NCBI GenBank assembly: GCA_045642465.1
Contig: JAZUIY010000015.1
Coordinates: 691,015-755,014, forward strand
Length of the DNA: 64,000 bases
Direction of reading: 5' to 3'
DNA from: RUG420 sp045642465
GTDB taxonomy: Bacteria; Bacillota; Clostridia; Oscillospirales; Acutalibacteraceae
A program made the translations under genes and the position numbers. Positions 10,269 through 16,470 of the stretch are shown piece by piece; position 1 is the stretch's first letter, and each line of letters starts with the position of its first letter. The notes below the pieces were generated by a model that ran no database searches, was not told where the DNA came from, and worked only from the letters and a program-made list of their open reading frames with translations.

Positions 10269-10297
10269 TTGCTTAAAAGCGCCGTAATTGGTACAAT
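10269..10297 (+). promoter_or_regulatory. Internal promoter for tuf
   Basis: TTGCTT at 10269-10274 and TACAAT at 10292-10297 have 17 bases between them, and TGG directly before the -10 makes an extended -10. It lies in the 102-base gap between fusA and tuf. A GC-rich hairpin (GGCGCTT...AAGCGCC, 10264-10283) overlaps the -35 part. Confidence 0.6.
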
Positions 10298-10352
10298 ATT
10301 TAAGTATTTTGAGACGATTATGAAATCGCATTTTTAAAGGAGGAAACCCCCC

Positions 10353-11552
10353 ATGGCAAAAGAACATTTTAACAGATCTAAGCCACACGTAAACATTGGT
10401 ACCATCGGTCACGTTGACCATGGTAAAACCACTCTGACCGCTGCTATTACCAAGACTCTCGCAATGAAGGGCTATGCTAAGTTCGAAGATTACTCCGCAA
10501 TCGATAAGGCTCCAGAAGAAAGAGAACGTGGTATTACTATCAACACCGCTCACGTTGAGTATGAAACTGACAACCGTCACTATGCTCACGTTGACTGCCC
10601 GGGCCACGCCGACTACATCAAGAACATGATTACCGGTGCTGCTCAGATGGACGGTGCTATCATCGTTATCGCTGCTACTGATGGTCCTATGGCTCAGACC
10701 AAGGAACATCTTCTCCTTGCTCGTCAGGTAGGCGTTCCAGCAATCATCGTATTCCTGAACAAGGTTGACCAGGTAGATGACCCAGAACTTCTTGAACTCG
10801 TAGAAATGGAAGTTCGTGAAACCCTCGCTGAATATGAATTCGACGATGCTTGCCCAATCATCGCAGGTTCCGCTCTTCAGGCTCTTGAATATGAAGGCGG
10901 TGACATCGACGCTGACGTTCTCAAGCCAATCTGGGAACTCATGGACGCTGTAGACGAATACATCCCAACTCCAGACCGTAAGGCTGACCTTCCATTCCTT
11001 ATGCCTGTAGAAGACGTATTCACCATCACCGGTCGTGGTACCGTTGCTACTGGTAGAGTAGAACGTGGCCAGCTCCGTATGGGCGAAGAAATTGAAATCG
11101 TTGGTCTTAAGGACGAAAAGACCAAGACCGTTTGCACCGGTATTGAAATGTTCCGTAAGATCCTTGACTACGCTGAAGCAGGCGATAACATCGGTTGTCT
11201 TCTTCGTGGTATCGACCGTAAGGGCATCGAACGTGGCCAGGTACTTTGCCAGCCAGGTTCCATCAACCCACACACCAAGTTCCACGGCCAGGTTTACGTA
11301 CTGACCAAGGACGAAGGTGGCCGTCATACTCCATTCTTCGATAACTATCGTCCACAGTTCTATTTCAGAACCACCGACGTTACCGGCGTTATCGCTCTTC
11401 CAGAAGGCACTGAAATGTGCATGCCTGGCGACAACGTAGAAATGGACGTTGAACTGATCACCCCAATCGCTATTGAAGAAGGTCTTCGTTTCGCTATCCG
11501 TGAAGGTGGCCGTACCGTAGGTTCCGGCGTTGTTACCGGCATCAACGAATAA
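10353..11552 (+). CDS. tuf: Elongation factor Tu
   Basis: GTPase that carries aminoacyl-tRNA to the ribosome, 399 residues. GHVDHGKTTLT (G1), RGITINTAHVEYE (switch 1), DCPGHADY (G3) and NKVD (G4) are intact. The ribosome binding site AAAGGAGGAAA precedes the ATG. It is the last gene of the str cluster and is closed by a strong terminator. No second tuf copy lies in the window. Confidence 0.98.
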   Translation: MAKEHFNRSKPHVNIGTIGHVDHGKTTLTAAITKTLAMKGYAKFEDYSAIDKAPEERERGITINTAHVEYETDNRHYAHVDCPGHADYIKNMITGAAQMDGAIIVIAATDGPMAQTKEHLLLARQVGVPAIIVFLNKVDQVDDPELLELVEMEVRETLAEYEFDDACPIIAGSALQALEYEGGDIDADVLKPIWELMDAVDEYIPTPDRKADLPFLMPVEDVFTITGRGTVATGRVERGQLRMGEEIEIVGLKDEKTKTVCTGIEMFRKILDYAEAGDNIGCLLRGIDRKGIERGQVLCQPGSINPHTKFHGQVYVLTKDEGGRHTPFFDNYRPQFYFRTTDVTGVIALPEGTEMCMPGDNVEMDVELITPIAIEEGLRFAIREGGRTVGSGVVTGINE

Positions 11553-11577
11553 TTCGTAGCGAAGTAACAATCTAACA

Positions 11578-11614
11578 AAAAACACCCGCACACTATGTGC
11601 GGGTGTCTTTTTTT
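11578..11614 (+). terminator. Rho-independent terminator after tuf
   Basis: An 11-bp perfect stem (ACACCCGCACA pairing with TGTGCGGGTGT) with a 3-base loop is followed by a run of T at 11108 plus about 500, that is 11107-11114 in the window's 11.6 kb line: the T-run directly follows the stem at 11606. Confidence 0.9.
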
Positions 11615-11652
11615 GTCTTTAGTACAAAGGAAAGCCCAAAGAATTAGGCATA

Positions 11653-11683
11653 TTGTCAATGGTGTTGTACGATAAAATAAGAT
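11653..11683 (+). promoter_or_regulatory. Possible promoter of the tiny peptide genes
   Basis: TTGTCA at 11653-11658 lies before an A/T-rich stretch with -10-like TAAAAT (11673) and TAAGAT (11678-11683, 19-base spacing). The region is AT-rich and lies between the tuf terminator and the first peptide gene, so a promoter is needed here, but the exact -10 is unclear. Confidence 0.4.
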
Positions 11684-11754
11684 AAACTGAAGGCGAGAAG
11701 GGGGAAAAGAAAGGCTGAAAAAGGAAAGACATTTTACTGTTGGAGGTAATTTTT

Positions 11755-11829
11755 ATGGGACTTATTATTGAGACTATCATTTGGTTCTTTGCAAATTTAA
11801 TCTTCGATTGGCACTTTTTCCTTTTCTAA
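11755..11829 (+). CDS. Tiny hydrophobic peptide 1 (24 residues)
   Basis: An ATG at 11755 follows TTGGAGG at a good distance (8 bases) and opens a 24-codon frame ending in TAA. The product begins MGLIIETIIWFF and is almost wholly hydrophobic and aromatic (Ile, Trp, Phe, Leu), with one Glu, one Asp, one Asn and one His; it could span a membrane once. I do not recognise a family. Support for it being real: an excellent ribosome binding site, a second similar peptide 61 bases downstream with its own site, and a shared terminator, all in an otherwise unexplained gap between tuf and a hydrolase gene. Confidence 0.6.
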   Translation: MGLIIETIIWFFANLIFDWHFFLF

Positions 11830-11890
11830 GATGAAAATCGCATAAGTAACCTCATTCACAAAATCATCAATTATCATTGGGAGGTACATC

Positions 11891-11959
11891 ATGTTTGAAT
11901 TAATTCTTTGGGGCCTTTGGACCGCATTTGAACTTTTCTTAGGAATTATTGTTTTCTAA
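11891..11959 (+). CDS. Tiny hydrophobic peptide 2 (22 residues)
   Basis: An ATG at 11891 follows GGGAGGTAC and opens a 22-codon frame ending in TAA. The product begins MFELILWGLWTAF and ends in a run of aliphatic and Phe residues; two Glu are the only charged residues. It resembles peptide 1 in size, composition and the pattern of one acidic residue near the start, then Trp, then Phe-rich segment. A terminator starts 15 bases after the stop. Small membrane peptides of this kind include type I toxins and regulators of membrane proteins, but nothing here decides between these. Confidence 0.6.
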   Translation: MFELILWGLWTAFELFLGIIVF

Positions 11960-11973
11960 AAATTTTATGCATA

Positions 11974-12012
11974 AAAAAACAGTCCTGTCGGGGAATGACA
12001 GGACTGTTTTTT
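11974..12012 (+). terminator. Rho-independent terminator after the tiny peptides
   Basis: The stem AACAGTCCTGTC pairs with GACAGGACTGTT around a 7-base loop. It is flanked by A-run upstream and T-run downstream, so it can work in both directions. Confidence 0.9.
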
Positions 12013-12023
12013 GTTGCTTTTTA

Positions 12024-12053
12024 TAGACAATCTGGCGTTTTTGGATATAGAAT
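12024..12053 (+). promoter_or_regulatory. Promoter of the alpha/beta hydrolase gene
   Basis: TAGACA at 12024-12029 and TAGAAT at 12048-12053 are 18 bases apart, 36 bases before the start codon. Confidence 0.5.
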
Positions 12054-12089
12054 AAATCCAGATACCATCATAGAAAAGGAGAAAATAGT

Positions 12090-13052
12090 ATGGCAATCGT
12101 AAAAAAAGAAGCAACCTTCAAATCCACCTGCCCAGAAGATATTAACATTTATTATGCTATCTGGCAGGATGACGCAGTGAAGCCGATTGGTGTTATTCAG
12201 TTAACCCATGGCTGGGGGGAACATATCAACCGTTATGAACCAATGATTCACTTCCTTTGCAAGAATGGTTACATTTGCGCAGGACAGGACCACATTGGCC
12301 ATGGTAGAACAGCCGGGGTTGCTAAAATTGGCATTTACCCTTATCAAGCTGCAGACTACATGGTAGAAGACATGTATGAACTTTACAAGATTGTTCACGG
12401 TCTGTATCCAGAACTGCCATACATGCTCTATGGCCACAGCCTGGGTTCTATGATGGCCAGAACGTATCTGACCCAGCATGGCGCAGACTTGACGGCTGCC
12501 ATTATTTGCGGCACCGTAATTATGCCTGGCTTTGCCTACAAGGCAGATGAACTTCTTTACGCTGTTGCTAAGTTCTTTAGCCCGAACTTCAAAAAGATCT
12601 GCAAGGCTTATGACAAGAAGTTTGAAAAAGACCCGCCAAGAGAAAAGGCTTCGGATGAAAAACCACAGGGACTGGACTGGGTTATGGCCTGCTGGCTTTC
12701 CTTTGACCAGGATAACATTCAGAAGTACTATGTTGACCCGTACATTGGTGTAGCAGTAGACCCAAGTGTACTAAACATGCTTCCTGCAGTATTCAATGCA
12801 GCTAAGACCGGTTGGCAGGAAACCTTCCCGAAGGAATTGCCGGTATTCTTCATGTCCGGTATGGAAGATATTTGCGGTCTTTTCTCTGTTCAGCCTAGAC
12901 TGTGCCACTTAAAGCGCAAAGCCATCGGCGGCAATTCCAAGCTGAAGATTTATCATCATGCTATGCATGAAGTTCATAATGAAGCCCGCATTGCTGATGA
13001 AGTATTCCATGATATTTTGAATTTCTTCAACCAGTACAACCCAAATAAATAA
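12090..13052 (+). CDS. Alpha/beta hydrolase, lysophospholipase/monoacylglycerol lipase type
   Basis: A 320-residue serine hydrolase of the Hydrolase_4 (lysophospholipase) group. The oxyanion-hole segment LTHGWGEH lies near residue 38, the nucleophile elbow GHSLGS has Ser117, an Asp candidate is in MSGMEDICG, and a His candidate is in HHAMHEVHNE near the C-terminus. There is no signal peptide, so it acts in the cytoplasm or on the inner membrane face. The likely reaction is hydrolysis of a monoacyl lipid ester, but substrate cannot be read from the sequence. The ribosome binding site is AAAAGGAG. It stands alone, between its own promoter and terminator, and converges on the lipase gene downstream. 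Confidence 0.85.
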   Translation: MAIVKKEATFKSTCPEDINIYYAIWQDDAVKPIGVIQLTHGWGEHINRYEPMIHFLCKNGYICAGQDHIGHGRTAGVAKIGIYPYQAADYMVEDMYELYKIVHGLYPELPYMLYGHSLGSMMARTYLTQHGADLTAAIICGTVIMPGFAYKADELLYAVAKFFSPNFKKICKAYDKKFEKDPPREKASDEKPQGLDWVMACWLSFDQDNIQKYYVDPYIGVAVDPSVLNMLPAVFNAAKTGWQETFPKELPVFFMSGMEDICGLFSVQPRLCHLKRKAIGGNSKLKIYHHAMHEVHNEARIADEVFHDILNFFNQYNPNK

Positions 13053-13056
13053 GACA

Positions 13057-13091
13057 TAAAAAGAGCTCCCCAGAGGGGAGCTCTTTTTTTT
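13057..13091. terminator. Bidirectional terminator between the two lipid hydrolase genes
   Basis: AAAGAGCTCCCC pairs with GGGGAGCTCTTT around a 3-base loop, with A-run on the left and T-run on the right. It serves the hydrolase gene on the plus strand and could serve the convergent lipase gene. Confidence 0.9.
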
Positions 13092-13108
13092 GTTTGTCTG
13101 ATGACAGC

Positions 13109-14320
13109 TTAGTCTTCTAAGGACTGAAGCATGTCACAATGAGCTTTCCAATAATCCTTGTAAGGCTTAGATTTGCCAGGGCCAATATAGGTCAGAGAGC
13201 CGCCGATTACGGTGCCGTGGTCAGCAGAGTAGTCAGGCATGGTGTACCAGATACCCTTCTTGATTTCCTTGGCATCTTTGTAGAATTCGTGCGGTTCCTT
13301 CTGTGGGAAACGAGCGGATTCCAGTGGAACAAGGCCGTCGTTTGGACGCCAGTTTTCGTTGATTTCATAACCGCCAATATTGCCAAGTGGGAACTTACCC
13401 ATAACCTTAGCAAATGGAATGAAGGCGAAGATCATGATCTTGTCACGAATCTGGAATTCTGGGTTTTCCGGATCTGGTTTGGTACCCTTACCGGCAATGC
13501 TGAAGTAGTAAGCCTGTGGAATTGGATACAGATGTTCGTTGATTTTAGCAGCTTCGTCAATGCGAAGGTTGTCATAAACGTTATCCTTATATTTGAATAC
13601 GTTCTTCATGCCCTTCAGCTGTTCCTTGGTGAAGAGGAGATGCTTCTTGAAGGTTGGATCTCCAGGAGCTTTGTTGAGACCGAACTGTTCCATGTGAACG
13701 TCGTAAATGCCGATACCGCCAAGGTTAGCAACTAAGGTAACAGCAGCAGTAGCAATGGCTTTTACGCCAACCATCATTTTTGGGAATGCGTGAACGAAGG
13801 TAGTACCGTCATGTGGGGCGGAGATACCGGTAACGGTCATAACCCAGTTGCCGTGGCCGCCTGCAAACAGAGGGGACAGTTCGTCTTTCGGGGTTGCGTT
13901 ACGTTCTGCTTCACAGCCAGAATCCAAGAGAGAAGCAAGCATACGGATGGTAGCGCCGCCGAAGGAGTGACCCAGCAGGTGAATCTTTTTGATGCCGCCG
14001 TCAGCCATTGGCTGGCCCCAGCCTTCAAAGAGAGGCTTGTCAAAGGTACGGCCGAAACGAGCGTGGCCATGTGCCTTGGAGTGAGCTTCACCATAGTCTA
14101 CGGTGCCGCCAACCAACTGTGCATACAGTTCACAAGCGCGGTCCCAAGCGGAACCGAGAGGACCTACCTGAGGAGCATAAGCTTCTACGCCGGAGTCTCT
14201 CATCTGCTGAACCAGGTTGCCGCATACCATGCCCCAGTAAGGGAGCTTGTACAGGCCTTCACATTCGCCCCAGCCCATCATGCCGTGAACAAAGATAAAT
14301 GGGTATTTGTTTTTGTACAT
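13109..14320 (-). CDS. Triacylglycerol lipase, family I.5/I.6 (staphylococcal/Geobacillus) type, no signal peptide
   Basis: A 403-residue lipase. The nucleophile motif GHSFGG has Ser119; NDGLVP carries the likely catalytic Asp and DHGTVIGGS the likely His. The zinc site typical of this family is visible: D60 (AWDRACEL), H80 and H86 (AHSKAHGHARFGRTF), offset by one from the D61/H81/H87 of the Geobacillus enzymes; the fourth ligand region reads DVHMEQFGLN. Known members are secreted with long leaders, whereas this one begins directly at the HGMMGW core strand, and an in-frame TAA two codons before the ATG excludes a longer N-terminus. It is therefore predicted cytoplasmic. Ribosome binding site GAGGAA. 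Single gene. Confidence 0.85.
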   Translation of the reverse strand: MYKNKYPFIFVHGMMGWGECEGLYKLPYWGMVCGNLVQQMRDSGVEAYAPQVGPLGSAWDRACELYAQLVGGTVDYGEAHSKAHGHARFGRTFDKPLFEGWGQPMADGGIKKIHLLGHSFGGATIRMLASLLDSGCEAERNATPKDELSPLFAGGHGNWVMTVTGISAPHDGTTFVHAFPKMMVGVKAIATAAVTLVANLGGIGIYDVHMEQFGLNKAPGDPTFKKHLLFTKEQLKGMKNVFKYKDNVYDNLRIDEAAKINEHLYPIPQAYYFSIAGKGTKPDPENPEFQIRDKIMIFAFIPFAKVMGKFPLGNIGGYEINENWRPNDGLVPLESARFPQKEPHEFYKDAKEIKKGIWYTMPDYSADHGTVIGGSLTYIGPGKSKPYKDYWKAHCDMLQSLED

Positions 14321-14375
14321 AGGTTATTCCTCATTTCCTCTGGAGCTTAGCGGTTCACTCCATTTATTTTTCTCC

Positions 14376-14405
14376 ATTATACTATACGATTTGTAACTGA
14401 AACTA
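14376..14405 (-). promoter_or_regulatory. Promoter of the lipase gene
   Basis: On the minus strand TATAAT (14376-14381) is preceded by a weak -35 TAGTTT (14400-14405) at 18 bases. It lies 56 bases before the lipase ATG. Confidence 0.5.
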
Positions 14406-14496
14406 CCCTGAATTTAATTGACTCGCTTTTCTTATCCTTTGGGCGATTTAGCAACTTAGTTTCTTTCCGACGTCTCTTTTTTTCCAGTTGCTTCTG

Positions 14497-14505
14497 TGGT
14501 ATAAT
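14497..14505 (+). promoter_or_regulatory. Extended -10 promoter of the miaB-ylbF-mutSL genes
   Basis: TGGTATAAT, a perfect extended -10, lies 30 bases before the miaB start codon. No good -35 is seen. The same TGGTATAAT string recurs before several genes in the window. Confidence 0.6.
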
Positions 14506-14534
14506 TTTTAGGCTATTTTAGTAAAAGGAGAAGT

Positions 14535-15953
14535 ATGCCCGTGGCAATTTCCGAAGCGCAAATCCAGGAACAATTTGACTATATGACAAGGGATAAGCAG
14601 TTGCTGCTTGACCGCTTTGGTGGCAGGGGCGCAAAGGCCTACACCCGTACCTTTGGCTGCCAGGGAAATGTGGCTGAAGGGGAACGGATTGACGGAATTT
14701 TGGAAGCCATCGGCTTTGACTTTACGGATGACCCGAAAGAAGCAGACTTTATCCTTTACAACACCTGCTGCGTGAGAGAACACGCCGAAGAGCGCGTGTT
14801 TGGCAACTTGGGCAGGTTCAAAAAACTGAAAGACGAGAATCCAAATCTGATAATCTGCGTCTGCGGATGCATGGCTCAGGAAGACCATGTGGCAGAGCGC
14901 ATCAAGAAGAACTTTAAATATGTGGATTTGGTGTTTGGAACCCATGTGCAGTATAAACTGCCGGAGTTTTTATACCGCTTATTCACGGGAGAAGAACGGG
15001 TGTTCTGCTTAGAGGAAAACCATTCTGTAGCCGAGGGCTTCCCGCTAAAGCGCACCAATTCCCTAAAGGCGTTCCTGCCCATTTCCTATGGCTGCAACAA
15101 CTTCTGTACCTACTGCATTGTGCCTTATGTCCGCGGCAGGGAACGGAGCCGTGCCTATGAGGACATCATGAAGGATGCCCGGGACTTGGTTTCCAAAGGA
15201 ATGAAGGAAATTATGCTCATTGGCCAGAACGTCAATTCCTATGGCAATGACTTCGGAGAAACCAATTTGTTTTCCCGGCTCTTACAGGATATCAACGACA
15301 TTCCGGGAGACTTTTTAATCCGCTTCATGACGTCCCATCCAAAGGACTGCTCCTTTGAACTCTTAGATACTATGGCCCGCTGTGAAAAGGTGGAACGCCA
15401 CCTGCACCTGCCGTTCCAAAGCGGCAACGACCGGGTACTGAAGGCCATGAACCGTCACTACGACAGAGCCAGATACTTAGAAGTGGTGGCATATGCTAAG
15501 AAAGTTATGCCGGACCTGTCTTTAACGTCTGACGTTATTGTTGGGTTCCCGGGAGAAACTCACGAAGAATTTTTAGACACTGTATCGCTCATAAAGGAAG
15601 TAGAATTTACCTCTCTTTACACCTTTATTTACTCCCCGAGAGTGGGGACGCCGGGGGCAAAGATGGAGGACCCGATTTCCCACGAAATGAAGCAGCAGTG
15701 GTTTGAAGAACTCCTGTTCCAACAAGAACAGATTGCTGCGGAACGCTCCGCCAAAACAAAGGGAGAAACCTTCCGGGTGCTGGCTGAGGGAAGAAGCAAA
15801 AATGGCCGCATTAACGGCCGCACCTCCGGCAACGTCATGATTGAATTTGACGGACCGGACGAACTCATTGGTACCTTTTGCAATGTCACCGTGACAGAAC
15901 CTTTGACTTGGGTGCTGCGCGGGGAACTTGCTGATGAAATAAAAATGGGCTAA
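14535..15953 (+). CDS. miaB: tRNA-2-methylthio-N6-dimethylallyladenosine synthase
   Basis: Radical SAM methylthiotransferase that adds the 2-methylthio group to i6A37 of tRNAs reading UNN codons. 472 residues. The N-terminal UPF0004 domain shows its three cluster cysteines in TFGCQ, NTCCVREHAEERVFGN and CGCMAQ. The radical SAM motif CNNFCTYCIVPYVRGRERSR is complete. A C-terminal TRAM domain follows from about residue 405. The usual TFGCQMN reads TFGCQGN here. It heads a run miaB-ylbF-mutS-mutL with short gaps, an order seen in other Bacillota where miaB and ylbF/ymcA-type genes precede mutS. Confidence 0.95.
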   Translation: MPVAISEAQIQEQFDYMTRDKQLLLDRFGGRGAKAYTRTFGCQGNVAEGERIDGILEAIGFDFTDDPKEADFILYNTCCVREHAEERVFGNLGRFKKLKDENPNLIICVCGCMAQEDHVAERIKKNFKYVDLVFGTHVQYKLPEFLYRLFTGEERVFCLEENHSVAEGFPLKRTNSLKAFLPISYGCNNFCTYCIVPYVRGRERSRAYEDIMKDARDLVSKGMKEIMLIGQNVNSYGNDFGETNLFSRLLQDINDIPGDFLIRFMTSHPKDCSFELLDTMARCEKVERHLHLPFQSGNDRVLKAMNRHYDRARYLEVVAYAKKVMPDLSLTSDVIVGFPGETHEEFLDTVSLIKEVEFTSLYTFIYSPRVGTPGAKMEDPISHEMKQQWFEELLFQQEQIAAERSAKTKGETFRVLAEGRSKNGRINGRTSGNVMIEFDGPDELIGTFCNVTVTEPLTWVLRGELADEIKMG

Positions 15954-15975
15954 CGCCCTTTAAAGGAGAATACAC

Positions 15976-16398
15976 ATGGATGTAATTGAACTTGCCAGAA
16001 ATCTTGGCGCTGCACTGCAGGAAGACGAACGTTATTTGAAGTATGCCGAAGCTTCTAAGGCTACCCAGGAAGACCAGGCTCTTAACGAAAAAGTAGCTAT
16101 TATTCAGACCCTTCAGGCCGCTTATCAGGGCGAGGCTTCCAAGCCGGACGCTGACCAGGCTGCACTGCAGAAGATTGATGAACAGTTCCAGTCTGTTTAC
16201 GGTGAAATGATGGCTATGCCGAGCATGCAGACCTTCAACGAAGCCAGAAATGAACTGGACGGTCTCATGAATTACATTACCCAGATTCTTTACCTTTGCA
16301 TTAACGGTGAGGATCCGGCTACTTGTGAACCACAGCAGGGTTGCGGCGGCAATTGCGGCTCCTGCGGTTGTGATGGGGACTGCAGTTCCTGCAACTAA
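15976..16398 (+). CDS. YlbF/YmcA family protein with cysteine-rich C-terminal tail
   Basis: A 140-residue helical protein of the YlbF/YmcA (Com_YlbF) family. Residues 1-108 are the usual domain, with the pattern of Gln/Ala-rich helices (QEDQALNEKVAIIQTLQAAY). In Bacillus, YlbF and YmcA form a complex with YaaT that affects RNase Y and phosphorelay output and binds iron-sulfur clusters. Here the last 24 residues hold seven cysteines (117, 123, 127, 130, 132, 136, 139) with glycine between them, an added metal- or cluster-binding tail. It lies 22 bases after miaB with site AAAGGAG, a context linking it to another Fe-S enzyme. The family call is good; the exact paralogue is not certain. Confidence 0.8.
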   Translation: MDVIELARNLGAALQEDERYLKYAEASKATQEDQALNEKVAIIQTLQAAYQGEASKPDADQAALQKIDEQFQSVYGEMMAMPSMQTFNEARNELDGLMNYITQILYLCINGEDPATCEPQQGCGGNCGSCGCDGDCSSCN

Positions 16399-16470
16399 AT
16401 GAGGGCGTTCCATAGGGACGCATTTAAAGTAAGCTAAATTCGTTTGAAATGTAAGTTTGAGGTGGAACCT

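Noticed and set aside
7743..11591. A 1282-codon open frame on the minus strand
   Set aside because: It is antisense to rpsG, fusA and tuf. Long antisense frames arise here from the biased codon use of highly expressed genes.
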